Source: Plasmodium relictum (Eukaryota > Apicomplexa > Aconoidasida > Haemosporida > Plasmodiidae). Taken from it: DNA of 64,000 bases. The notes beneath the pieces were generated by a model, which was given only the letters and a program-made list of their open reading frames with translations, did no database searches and had not been told where the DNA came from. Position numbers and translations under genes: made by a program. The stretch is from NCBI RefSeq assembly GCF_900005765.1, contig NC_041692.1, positions 186,001 to 250,000 on the forward strand. Reading direction: 5' to 3'. Of the stretch, positions 32,329-44,900 are shown one piece after another; within the stretch, counting starts at the first letter, position 1; each line of letters begins with the position of its first letter.

Positions 32329-33430
32329 TTTTAAATTTTAAATACATCCTTATTTTTTCAGTTGTTTTATCATCTTCAATATTTCACTTAATACATACTT
32401 TTAAAAATTACATTCATTAATTTTTTTTTAAATTTCTTTAATCATCAATTTTTTAATTATATTTTCTCACAATATTCTTTATAGTTTTTTTACGATGTGG
32501 CTTCAGTTTAAAATATAAAAATTTTTAATTTTTTTTTTTTTTTTTTTTTTTAATTTAAATCATTATTTTTATTTCCAATGAAAAATATTCAATATCTTTT
32601 TTAATTTTTTTTTTTTTAACAGTGTAAAAATTTTAATTTACTAACATATTTTCTTCACATTTTAATTTTCATGTAACTTCAAAAATATATAATATATAAA
32701 ATTAAAAAAAAATAAAAAATGAGAATTTTATATTTTTTGTGAATATATAAAGACATATAACCAGTGGTACTATATTTTAAAAAATATATTTTATGATCTT
32801 TATTGTATATTTTTATTTTTTATAATTTCAAATTAATTTTATTTTTTTATTAGGATTAAAATATCACTTAGAATAAAAAATTAAAAGTACAAAATTTTAT
32901 CTCTTTTTTTTTATAAATAATATTTTAAATTTTAATATATTATTATATATAATAAAAAGCTCATAAATTACATATTTACAAATGTATTATATATATAAAT
33001 ATATATTTACTAAAAAATAGGAGTTAAAGTTTTAAAATAACGCAAATTATAATATTTATATATGTACAAAAATATATATATATATATATATATATAAAAT
33101 AAATAAATATAAAATAATGAAAAAATTATATTTTCAAATCTTCATTTTAATAATTAGAAATGGGATTGCATATAAAAAAAAAATTTTGTGCCATAAATAA
33201 TTTTATTAAAATTATTATTACTAAAAAATCATGTGAAATAAATGAATTTAAAAAAGTATTAGGTTTAACATTAGTTTGTACAAATAAATGTATTTGTATG
33301 TATTTAATCGTGATAACACTAAAAGCAGAAATGATATTAATATGTTTTTCCCTTGTATATTTATAATAAAAAAAAAAAAATTAAGCTATTTTAACAAAAC
33401 GTGTTCCATAAAGATGTTGTAAATAATATT
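32329..33430. other. Intergenic AT-rich stretch
   Basis: Upstream of the FHA gene and downstream of the RING/B-box gene, both minus. Contains an (AT)n array at about 33071-33096 and a 25-T run near 32528. A 68-codon plus-strand open frame at 33160-33366 is noted but not accepted as a gene. Confidence 0.55.
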
Positions 33431-35703
33431 TTACGATGAACTTATTAAACTACTCTGATTTAAAAAGGATTGTAAAAATCTTAAATAACTCATTATTTGA
33501 GAAGCATATAAGTCCATATAAAAAATTTTACTTTCTCTAATTTTTGATAGATTTTCTATTGGTTTAAAATCATTGTTTAATAACATAGTTTTATCTATAA
33601 AATTTATATTTTTTTGATAAAATTTAATGATATTAATTGGATTATTTTGAAATTTGTTATCTCTAATCATTTTTATTGTTTTTTCAATGTCTTCATATTT
33701 TGAATATAAAAGATCAATATATTCCAAATTTTCTTTTTTGAAATTTTCCATATAAGAATCGAACTGTTGAAATATTTCTTTTTCTTTTTTAGATAAATTA
33801 TTAACTATGTAACTTACTTTACTATTCAAATCACAATAACATTCACTTAATAATAATGACCATTCGTTTTTAGTATCTTCAAGGGATTCATAAAAATTTC
33901 TATCTAAATCGTTTATTAAATCACTTATTATTTCATTCCATTTGATTAAGTATTTATTTAAAATTGTTATAAAAGCATTATTTATATTTTCAATATTACA
34001 GTTATTAGTATGAGTCCCATTTATTGCACACTCAGAACAAAAACATTTAGTACAACAAGTGTGACAAAAGTAATGTATTGGATAATTAAAGTGTTGATGA
34101 CATCTAATATTTTGTATTGATGTGAAATCTTTACTATTAACAGGATTTTCATTTGGTTTTTCTAAATTATTATCTAAAATATTCTTTATATTTGTTATAC
34201 CTATCTCCTTGTCTGAATTACTATAATACATGGATTCATCACTTGAACCAGTAAATTCACTTTTGCTTGTCAAACAATATATATCTCCCTTTTTTTCATT
34301 ATCATTATTTAGATAATTTCCTTTTTCCTTATTTTTTTTTATTTGTAAAATATTGCTTTCATTATTTAATTTTTTATATATTTTCTTCATCATTTTCCTT
34401 TTTTTTTTTTTTTTTTTTATATTTACTGAATTTTCATTTGTTACACAAGTTGATCCAATTGTTCCTTTAATAGAAGAATTATCACTCTCAAAATTACTCT
34501 CATTTTTCATATTTTGTACTAAATTATTCAGATTATTTGAAATATTTATATTTTTTTTTTTTTTTTCTTCTTTCTCAATAAATCGTTTTTGTCTTTCATA
34601 AAAATGCTTTTCATCATAATTATCAAAATCTGATTCATCATCATAAATCTTACAATTACTTCCTAAATCTTTTTCATGAAAACTTTCTTCATTCGTATCA
34701 CTAATTATCTCTATATCTTCCTGTGTTATTTTTAAAACTTTCTTTGGTTCTTTAACTATTTTCTTAAGATTAATAACATTTTTATCGATATCATAATAAT
34801 CATGAGTTTTATAATTTTTCATTTTTAACTTTTTTAATATATCTAATTCATGAATATTATTACAACATTCTTTACATAAATATTCTACACAATCTTTGCA
34901 GTATATTACGGCTTCATTATATGAACAAATATTACAAATATATGAATATTTATTTAAATCATCAATTTGCTCATCTATATAATTATACTTTTTACTTGAT
35001 ATCAATAATTTTTTTAAATTTTCATTTTTCAAGCAATCACTATTTAAAGTATCATTTAATTGTATTGCCATTTTTTTTATATATTCTTCTTTAATTTCAT
35101 TGTTTTTATTTTGTGTATCTTTATCTGAATTAAAGAAAATAGTATGAACATTTAAAACATCAGAAGAAATTAAACCTATTTTTGTTAATACTTCAATTGT
35201 TTCTATGGTAAGTTTATTTTTGATATCACATAAAAAGCATGTAATATAGCCTAATTTTTCTTTTTTAAATACACCATCTATTTTATCATCATTAATAGCT
35301 TTTTTCGTATCTTTAGGATTAATAAAACATTCATTTATGTTATGATTTTCTAATATGTTTACTTTTTTTTCTTTTGAGCATTTTTTCAAAATTTTCTCAT
35401 ATTTTTCTTGTAATTGTAAACTAGCACACACAAGGCACATTAAATGCTTGCAAGATAAAACTAAAACATCATCCACTGTTCTGCTGCAACTAATGCATTT
35501 ATATGCTCTAAATGTAGAAAGAAAAAAAAAATTTTTATTTCTTTTACTATTAATGTATATTTTATTATATATATTTCATTAATTTTAATAAAAATTTTAA
35601 AAACTTATAATTAAAAATATTTATTAGATTAGCATATATCTATGTACTCATTTCTTTGTTTTATTTTTTTTTATTTATTTTGAATTTACTACTTATTATG
35701 ACT

Positions 35704-35744
<41 letters not shown>

Positions 35745-35907
35745 GAATTTACTTTTTATTATCAACTGGGAAAGACTCATTTTCAGATATATTTTTATTT
35801 AAATTTCTATCACAATTTTTATATGTATCATAATTATTTTCTAAAGAATTCGAAGAAATTTCAGTTTTATAATTGGTATCTTCGTCAGTTAAGGAAAATT
35901 TATCCAT
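33431..35907 (-). CDS. RING plus double B-box protein with coiled coil (TRIM-like), two exons
   Basis: Exon 1 (35753-35907) and exon 2 (33431-35507) join at AA|GTAAAT with an ATTTAG acceptor in phase, giving 743 residues. Exon 1 is acidic and Asn-rich. The join creates the first zinc ligands: C56, C59, C71, H73, C76, C79 and later C142, C145 (CxxC...CxHxxCxxC...CxxC), a RING-type C3HC4 pattern with a long insert before the last pair. B-box 1 lies at about 240-285 (CNICSYNEAVIYCKDC) and B-box 2 at about 516-555 (CHQHFNYPIHYFCHTC). A coiled coil follows from about 560. This order of RING, B-boxes and coiled coil is that of TRIM ubiquitin ligases, though Asn/Lys-rich inserts separate the parts. 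E3 activity is inference. From memory the P. falciparum counterpart is annotated as a B-box zinc finger protein. Confidence 0.78.
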
Positions 35908-37992
35908 CTTTCATAGTTTTTTTTTAAATTATAAAAAAATTATTGAATGTATTTTATTTTATGAATTCAAACAAAGAAATATGATATTATTAAAAATTTA
36001 TGATTGTTTAAAAAAAAAAAAGAAAAAAAGAAAAATTATGTCTTTTTTTTTTTTTCTAATACAAAAATAAAAAAAAATGAGTAATTCTGTTACGAGCTTT
36101 TGCATTAAACAAATATTAAAATTTTACTATATCACAATATCAGACAATTATTATGAAAAAAATACACAATTATTAAAAACAAAAAATAAAATGTATAATG
36201 TATATAATAAGTCTATTTTTTTTTTTTTTTTTTAATACGCCCTAATAATAAACAAAAAAAAAAAATTATGGTATTAAAAGATATATTTTAGTTTAAAAAT
36301 TAGAATAATAAAAAAATAAAATTTATGTATTATGAAGTACAGATTTTTACTGAAGGAAACTTAAAAGTGTTAAATAAAAATAAAAGCATATCTTCTTTTT
36401 TTTTTCCCAAACTAAAATATACGTATTTTTAATAAACAAAAATTGGTAAATGCACAATTAAAAAATAAAATAAAATTGCCATTTCTTTTATATAAAATGA
36501 AATATTTTTTACCCTATATAAAAAAATAGAAAAATATTAAAAAAAATTGTAATTTCAAATGATAATAATATATATTTATTAAATATTAATATTAATTTAT
36601 CTATTAATGTAAAATGGAGACAATATTTTATTTTATTTTAATCACATTTATTTAATTATATTTTTAAATAAAGCTTAATTTTTTTTTTTTAGAAAAAAAA
36701 TCTGTTAGTACCGAAGTATAAACACTAAAAAAACTTTTTTATTTTTGTATTTGTATGCTTGTATAGTATTTATAATTTTCACTAAAATTATTACTTAATA
36801 TTTCATGTTTTTATTAGATATAATATTTTCATAAAATTAATTAAAAAAAAATTTTATTTTGCTTCTTATATCCTTAAAATATACATTTTCATATCTATTT
36901 CTTTGCATTATATATAATTCCAATAATATAGTTATAGATATTTAAAAAATTTTATATTTTGATTTCTAGTTTTTAGTCAACACATTTATGTATATTCTCC
37001 CACTAAATTTATTTGTTTTTTTAACATTTCAATTTTTTTTTTTTTTTATATTATAAATTTTATATTTATCATGATAATTTGAAATTAAGAAATAATGGCA
37101 GTTTAAAAATATTTTAACAAATAGACATTATAAAATGTCTAATTTATATATGCATTTAATTATTTTTAGTGAAATTTTTCTGTGAACTGAAATATATGTA
37201 GAAAATAAATGTTCTTATTCATGTGTATATTAGGAAAAAATTTATATATAATAGTATATTATTTTTAAATTTCTTACCAAAAGTTATTTAAGCTTTCATT
37301 AATATAAAAATTTTTAAAATATCTATAAATAATAAAGAAATCATTGATAGATATATGTAAAAAGAATATCCAATTTTTTTCTTTTTTTTTTCTTTTTTTA
37401 TTTTATTAAATGTGCAATCAAATAATTTTTATTTTGTTTAAATAACTTTGCAACATTTTTTTTTTTTTCTTCTACTCTCTCATTTGTTGATTTATTTGCC
37501 TATTTTTGTTATTTCATTTTTGTTTGTATTTATTATTTTTTCTTTGTAATAATTCGTTTTTTCTACGTAGTACGATTAAAATATATATATATATTATTAT
37601 TTAGTACACATCATTGACTAAAAAAAAATTCTATATTTGTAAATAGCATGTTAGTATATGAAAAAATAAAGCAAAAACAATATGTATTTTTTCTGTTTAA
37701 CTATTAATTCTATTTTAAAATTTTACTTTTTTTGTAATAATAAATTAAAAAAAAAAAATGGTATTATCAAAATTTGAAATGCATTTCTGTGCTTTAGTTC
37801 TTTTTACATAGTAAATAATTGCATACTGTACTTTTTTTAAATCATTTTCCTCTTAATTTTTTTTTTTTTAGTTATCAAAAATTTTTAAAAAGTAGGGAAT
37901 TAGATTAGAACTAAGTAAATTATTAATAAAAATATTAAATGCTATGATAGAAAATTGTAGAAAAACATTAAAATAAAACAAAAAAAAAGTAT
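35908..37992. promoter_or_regulatory. Long divergent promoter region RING/B-box / membrane protein
   Basis: Just over 2 kb between divergent genes, filled with A/T runs and short direct AT repeats. Open frames reaching into the first part are antisense or homopolymer shadows. No RNA gene recognised. Confidence 0.45.
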
Positions 37993-39939
37993 ATGAAAAG
38001 TCATTCAAATATAAAAAAAGAAATGGATAATAGAAAATATTCTAATAAAAATGATATAAATAAGTATGAAGACAATTCTCTTCAAAAAAATAAAGAAATG
38101 AGTGAAAAAAATGACAGTAGCTTATTAACAATATATTCCTTTATAAGCAGCTACGTATTAAGGGAAGAATCAAATTATGATGAAAATGATAATAAATATA
38201 TATTATTAGAAAATCAAGAATTACAAAATGAAAATGATCTGAAGAAAGTAAATGTTGGCTACTATAATGAGAAAATATATAATAAATGTGAAGGTGAAAG
38301 TGAGAGTGAAAATGAAAGTGAAGATGAAGATGAAGATGAAGATGATGAAAATGAAAATTATGAAAAAGATAAAATGGAACGAAAATTGGAGATAAAAAAA
38401 AAAAATAAGGAGAAAAAAAATTTGACTATACAAAATGGATTTACTTCCTGTAATAAAGAGAAATACATAAAAAAAAATAGGAAAAAAGAGAAAGGAGAAA
38501 AAAAAAATGTATATGAAAGTAAGAATAATGAACTTTATAGCAACAGTAATATTAAAAAGAAAATGAAGAATTTATCCAAATATTTTATGTTATCAATAGA
38601 TAATATAAATGAAGAGGAAAACATTTTTAAAGATGAAAAACAACTGTCAAAGCAAATGTCTTATTATAATGACGCGTATTATTATACATCTGAAATGATT
38701 TATAAAGATAATAGAAAAAACAAAGAAAAATTTGCATTATATCTAAGATTAATATCTTTATTTGTTAATATAATAATAGGAATTTATCTAATAATTCATT
38801 TTCCACATACTAATAGTCAATTAGAAATGAATTTTTCAAATAAATACATAAGAGAACATGAAAAGCTGAAAGAAATTATTAGAAATAGTATAGAATTAAA
38901 TAAAGATAATAATAAATATATGGATGATGTGCATTTAAACTCTAATATATTAATAGATGAAGATGAAAAATCGAGAAATAGAAATGCTTTTTTAAGCATT
39001 CTTTTTAGGAATAATAAAGAAATAGACGACAGAGATATTAATAATAATAATAATGAAAATAACAATAATAAGATAAATGCAATAAAGACGACATATTTAA
39101 ATAAAACTAATGATACTACAATAAATAAAGGTAAATATTCTGATATAAATGAAAATGACGTAAATAATTTGATTAAAGAAATAGATATTGTTAACTTAAT
39201 TGATGATGAAAATATTATGAATTTCATTTATTCTGAAATGAATAAAATATATAAATATGCTATTTATTCCTTTTTTGGAGAATTATTAGTAATATCAATA
39301 ATTGTATTTTCTTTATTTATATTAAAAATTTTCATAAAAGATAATAATAAATTCAGTGTTATCTTAACTTTATATGGGATTTTATATAAAATATTTTGTT
39401 ATTTTTTTGCTCATTATGTTTTATTTATGGGAATATATATTTTATCTATTTATTATAATATATATATACATAGAGATATATATGAAAATAGTTTTAATTT
39501 TTTTTGTTATCATTACGTATATAATAATTTACATATACATTTACTTATGTTATTTTATGCATTTCAAAACATAATCTTTACTATTAATGATACATTTAAC
39601 TGTATACGAATGATGTTTATTATAATAAAGCATATCATCATAAAAATATATGAAAAAATAACATGTAAAAGTTTTATTACGTTTTATGAATTAAAAGAAG
39701 ATAAATCTTTCTTATCTATAAATTGTTTTAACAAGATCAAAAATAAATGTAATATATATGGTAAATGCTGTAAAGATAAAAATTGTGTAGAAATAGATAT
39801 TGATGAAGTGCACGAGTTAGAATATGATAAAAGCAACATCCCATTTACTAATTCAAAAGAAAAGTCTTATTGTAAAAATTTAGATATTAAGACATATGAA
39901 CAATCATTATTAAATATGCGTAATCCTATATTTAAGTAA
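37993..39939 (+). CDS. Multi-pass membrane protein of unknown function
   Basis: 648 residues, single exon. The first 245 residues are cytosolic-looking: Asn/Lys-rich, with a Glu/Asp repeat (ESENESEDEDEDEDDENE) near residues 103-120. Hydrophobic segments follow at about 250-272 (ISLFVNIIIGIYLIIHF), 422-447 (ELLVISIIVFSLFILKIF), 454-492 (probably two, VILTLYGILYKIFCYFF and LFMGIYILSIYY), and 515-533 (LLMLFYAFQNIIFTI). A loop of about 150 hydrophilic residues separates the first from the second. A Cys-containing tail ends the protein (NIYGKCCKDKNC). No signal peptide before the first segment. I do not recognise a transporter family. ATG at 37993 chosen as the first in frame; another at 38023 is possible. 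Confidence 0.7.
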   Translation: MKSHSNIKKEMDNRKYSNKNDINKYEDNSLQKNKEMSEKNDSSLLTIYSFISSYVLREESNYDENDNKYILLENQELQNENDLKKVNVGYYNEKIYNKCEGESESENESEDEDEDEDDENENYEKDKMERKLEIKKKNKEKKNLTIQNGFTSCNKEKYIKKNRKKEKGEKKNVYESKNNELYSNSNIKKKMKNLSKYFMLSIDNINEEENIFKDEKQLSKQMSYYNDAYYYTSEMIYKDNRKNKEKFALYLRLISLFVNIIIGIYLIIHFPHTNSQLEMNFSNKYIREHEKLKEIIRNSIELNKDNNKYMDDVHLNSNILIDEDEKSRNRNAFLSILFRNNKEIDDRDINNNNNENNNNKINAIKTTYLNKTNDTTINKGKYSDINENDVNNLIKEIDIVNLIDDENIMNFIYSEMNKIYKYAIYSFFGELLVISIIVFSLFILKIFIKDNNKFSVILTLYGILYKIFCYFFAHYVLFMGIYILSIYYNIYIHRDIYENSFNFFCYHYVYNNLHIHLLMLFYAFQNIIFTINDTFNCIRMMFIIIKHIIIKIYEKITCKSFITFYELKEDKSFLSINCFNKIKNKCNIYGKCCKDKNCVEIDIDEVHELEYDKSNIPFTNSKEKSYCKNLDIKTYEQSLLNMRNPIFK

Positions 39940-40826
39940 CAAATTTTTTTTTTTTTAAGGATTGATATTACAAAAAATATATATTTTTTAATTTTTAAGA
40001 TAATTTTCTTATTTAAAATTCTAAAATTCAGAATTTAATATTATTCTCTGCAAAAAAATTTTAATTTTTTTTTGTTCATTTTTTTTTTCTTTTTTGTTAG
40101 TTTTCGTTTCAAAATAAATATTCTTTATATTTTACATAATTATTATATGTACTATTTTTTTTAATTCTATTTCAATGAATTTATCATTAAAATATTTATT
40201 TGCATAGTATTTATTTTATTATTATTTTTTTTTTTTTCAAAAGTTTTATTAAAGACTGTATGCAATAAATTTAATACAAGCAATAGTAAATAAAATTTTG
40301 TAGTATTTATTTTGAAAAAATAAAGTAAAATAAAATTAAAATAAAATTATTTGATATTCTTAAGAAGTTTTTTAATTTTTTAATTTGCTATACATTATGG
40401 AGTAAAAAAAGAAAAAAAAAAAAAAAGCTACAAAAATAATTTCGATAAAAAAAAAGGAAATAATGTTATTATTAAAAGTCCAATTTTTTAATGCTAATTT
40501 TTTTATATTTATGTAAAAATAAAAAACTATTAAGGATGAATTATTATTTATTTTCAGTTTAATATGCAAAAAATACACACATGAGAAATATTGAAAAAAA
40601 AAAATTTTACTGCAAAAGTAGTAAAATATATGAAGTACTTTAATTATTCTAATATTTACATTTGCTTTTATTTAAAATAATCACACAAAATTTTTTTTTC
40701 CTTTTTTTTTTCAAGTGTCTATATTTTATTTTATGAAGACATTACTTGTTTTTATTATTTGATGAATAACAAAGAATTGTTTATAATTCATTCTTAAAGA
40801 GTTTTTTTTTTGAGTTTGACAAGAAA
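39940..40826. other. Intergenic AT-rich stretch
   Basis: About 890 bp between two plus-strand genes: 3' end of the membrane gene and promoter of the histone-fold gene. Homopolymers only. Confidence 0.55.
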
Positions 40827-41276
40827 ATGGAAAATAAAAATAATATAGAAAATATAAACTTGATCAAAGAGACAATGTTTGGACTTCCTAATAGTGTTAT
40901 TTTAAAAACAATACATAATAATGTAAATCTAAAAAATTATAAAATTAGAAAAGAAGCTGTTCAAACATTAAGTAAGTGTTTATCTATGTTTATTTTATAT
41001 ATAACTGATGGAGCATTAGAACATTGTGAAAATGAAAAAAGATCAACTATTTTTACTCGCGACATTTTAAACTCCTTAGATGATTCCCTATTTCTTGAAA
41101 TACATGATGAATTAAGAAAACAGATATCTATTCAAGAAGAAAAAAATAAAATGGAAAATTCTAAAGAAAATGAGAAAATCGAAGAAACAAATAAGAACAA
41201 TGAAAACAATACACAAATTAATGCGAGAGAACAAAATAAAGACGATTTTGATATATTGCTGCAAGCGTTAGAATAA
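40827..41276 (+). CDS. Histone-fold protein, NF-YB/DPB4-like
   Basis: 149 residues, single exon. Residues 14-85 form a histone fold of the H2B/NF-YB class: LPNSVILKTI (family LP.a.i.ri), then KEAVQTLSKCLSMFILYITDGA as the long central helix, and RSTIFTRDILNSLDD as the loop and last helix. The short first loop and the lack of a DNA-contacting NF-YB signature favour the DNA polymerase epsilon subunit 3/4 or CHRAC17-like branch, which pairs with a second histone-fold partner at replication forks or in chromatin remodellers. The C-terminal 60 residues are Glu/Asn/Lys-rich. Convergent with CPSII. Fold assignment is firm; the subfamily is inference. Confidence 0.78.
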   Translation: MENKNNIENINLIKETMFGLPNSVILKTIHNNVNLKNYKIRKEAVQTLSKCLSMFILYITDGALEHCENEKRSTIFTRDILNSLDDSLFLEIHDELRKQISIQEEKNKMENSKENEKIEETNKNNENNTQINAREQNKDDFDILLQALE

Positions 41277-41909
41277 AAAAAAAAGGAACATACATATATA
41301 CATATAATATTTCTTAAAATTGATAATATCCTTTTTAATATTCTTTAAATTTTGTTTTTTTGTTTTTTAACGTCATTAAAAATATTAAGTATTTTATTTA
41401 TCTTATAATTTTTAAGTTATGAACATTTGAAATATTTTGAAACTAAATTATTTTTTTAATAAAATTTTCATTATTAAAAATAATTCATTATTTGGTGTTA
41501 AAATTTAAGGTAAAAATAATTTTTTTTTTTAAAAAATAAAAAAATGGTACAAAATTATAAAAAAAATATTATTAATGTATAAACTTTTTATATTAAATAA
41601 GAAAATAAAATTTTTATCTAAGAATTTTATGTACATAAATTTATTTAAATTAATAGGTGTTCGTAGTATTAATATAATAAAACATATTTTATTATAATAA
41701 TAGAAAATATTTATAAATATTTAAAAATACATTTTTATAAATCTGTAGAAAATTTTGCAAAAATGCAAAAACAAAATTTTAGTATCAATGCTATTAAAAT
41801 TTTTTATAAATTTTAAAAATTATATAGATATATATATATATATATTCGTATGATTAATAAAATTAAAATATTTTCAAAATTATATAATTTAAAATCTTTT
41901 TTTTTTTTT
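41277..41909. terminator. Convergent 3' region histone-fold gene / CPSII
   Basis: About 630 bp between two facing ends; A/T-rich, no gene recognised. Confidence 0.3.
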
Positions 41910-44900
41910 TTAAACTAAACTTATGTATTCATCATAACTTTTAATTGTGTAGAAAGATTTATTTTCTTTTCTTTTTGAAAATTTTCTATATAATGAATCG
42001 ATAAATAAAGAGGATAATTTCATATTTGTTATTAAAGGAACTTGGAAATCGGAAGCAAGCCTTCTTATTCTATATCCATTTGAACCAACTTTAGTATGTA
42101 GTGCATCTGTTATATTAATAACCATTTCTACTTTATGATTCATAATTAAATCTGTTATATTTGGTTGTAAATTTTCAGAATTTTTATTATGTACTTTAAT
42201 TAGTCTTTGATGAAATTTAGAGCCTTTTTTAATAGAAAATGATTCCAGAAATTTTGAATAAAAGTCATATGTTCCTTCTGTTGCATAAATAGTAAATCCC
42301 ATTAAAAATAACAATTGAAATGGTTCTTCAAAAGCTAATTTATTATTTAAATTTTTAATACTTATCAAAATGGATTTTTTAGGCAATTTCATACCGGTAG
42401 CAATTAAAGATTTCAACAAGGCTTCATATTTATTTAAACCAAAACATGCTACTTCTCCCGTTGATTTCATTTCAACACCTAAAATACAGTCAGAACCATG
42501 TAATCTATTAAATGAAAATATAGGAGATTTAATAGCAGTATATTCTAAATCTATTAATGAGATATTAATTGGCTTTACATCATATCCCATTAATATTCTT
42601 GTAGCTAGATCGATAAAATTTAAATTTAATGCTTTTGATATAAAAGGAAAGGTTCTTGAAGCTCTTAAATTACATTCTATTATTTTTATTTCATTTTGGT
42701 GGCATATAAATTGTATATTAAATGGTCCTGATATATTTAAAGATTTCGATATTTTTTCTGATATTTTTTTAATTTTTCTATGAGTTTCTACGTATATATT
42801 TTGTGCTGGTAATATTAATGTAGCATCTCCTGAGTGTACTCCTGCATTTTCTACATGTTCTGATATAGCATAATTGATAATTTTTCCATTTTTGCTAACA
42901 CAATCAATTTCTATTTCTTTAGCATTTTCAATAAATTTCGAAATAACAACTGGATTATCTTTACTTACAATTGCTGCTTTCATTAAAAAGTTTTTCAATT
43001 CCTCAAAACAATTTACAACTCTCATAGCTGCACCTGATAATACATAAGAAGGTCTTACTAAAACAGGGAATTTTACTTCATTAGCAAATTGGATTGCTTT
43101 AGATAATTTCGTAAATTTATTCCATTTTGGTTGATCAATTTTTAAAGAGTCACATAGATGAGAAAATTTGTTTCTATTTTCACAGCAATCCACGCTTTTA
43201 GCACTTGATCCCAATATTTTTACATTATTTTTGTATAAACTAAAAACTAAATTATTGGATGTTTGCCCACCAAAGGCAATTATAACACCATTACTATTTT
43301 CAAAGTTATAAATAAATTTTATAACTTCTGTAGTTATTTCATCAAAATAAAGCCTGTCACTTTCATCATAATCAGTACTTACTGTTTCAGGATTACAATT
43401 TATTAATATAGCTTTGTGATTTAATTTTCTGATAGTTTTTACACAATGTATAGCACTCCAGTCAAATTCAACAGAACTTCCAATTCTATAACATCCACAT
43501 CCTAATACAATAAAACATTTTTTCATTTTTTTTTCTTTTTCATCTCTTTTATCAATAATCTTAAAACCAATACCATTATATTTTTCATTAAATATATTTT
43601 CATTTTCTGAAAATAAAGAATTTTCAGAGGCTCTTGATGATAACGAATTATTTGCTTCTTCTTCGTAATCATCATATGAATTATTATCAGATGTATATGA
43701 GTAAGTTTCATCGTCATCATCATTATCTTCTTCACTTGATTTATTAAAATTATACATAGATAATTCAGAATCATATTCACTTCTATCTTCATCTATATCA
43801 CTAATATTTCTTCTTTTTTTATTTTTCTTTTTTTTTTTTCTTTCATTTTTTTTTAATTTTTCATTATTCGTGTCATTATCATTCACAGATAAATTATTTT
43901 TCTCTCCTTTATTATTCAATATGCCATGTTTATGTAATGTATCATTACCCATATCTTCATTGTTTATTAGTTCTTTCATCTTATTTATTTTATATTCATT
44001 GTTATAAACTGAGTCAACAATATAGTAAGAATTACTAGCACTTTTATTGGATATATTTTTCTTGGATAAATAAGTTTCCATATTTTTATTTGCTAATTCT
44101 TCTTCTGAAGTATTAAAATTATCTAAATATAATTGATCATTCGTAGAATGTGTAGTACCATTAGACATATTTTCGTCATTATTATTATTCATCATTGAAT
44201 TTCTATTTTTTGTTTTCTTACAATTTTTTATGTCACTTATCTTTGCTCCTTTTTCACAATTACTGTCCCCTGCATTCATACTGATTAAATTGTTACTATT
44301 TGGTTGTGAATTATAATTATTACTGTTTTTTTGTTTTTTTTCTTTTTCTAATAATTCTCCTTTAATTGAGATTTCACACTTCATATTATCATAAGTCCCT
44401 TTTTTATCATTGTCTATGTTGTTAATACCAATTCTTGGAATTACATTTTCGTTATTACTTGATTGATTATTTAGAGAATTTTGTCCACTTATTATATTTG
44501 TTTCATCAGATCCTATACTCTCTTCTTTTTTGTATTTATTAAACATATGTTGAGAAGATTCTACAACATAATTGGCATGTTTTTGCTCTTGAATAAAAGG
44601 GATATTATTAGATTTCTCCATAGTTAAATTATTATTTAAAATTTTATTATCTTGATCAATATTTATATCATTTGTTACATTATTTACATCTTCATAATGA
44701 ATAGAATGCTTATTATAAATTTGCTTTTGTTTTTCCTTTTCTTTCTCTTGAATTTCATTTCCTTCTTCAGAACATAACATATTTCTATTCTTTTCTTTTT
44801 TTCTATTCATTAACATTCTCTTCTTTCTCATATTTAATGGAAGTACATCATGCTCTATTCCTTGATATGTTAAATATAAATAATTAGTTGATGCGGGAAA

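Noticed and set aside
33160-33366. 68-codon plus frame starting MGLHIKKKF with a hydrophobic end
   Set aside because: Has an ATG and mixed composition, but no homologue comes to mind, no exon partners, and it sits between two minus-strand genes. Kept only as a weak possibility.
39936-40030. Possible extra 3' exon of the membrane protein (AA|GTAACA ... TTTAAG)
   Set aside because: The implied intron would be only about 25 bp, far too short.
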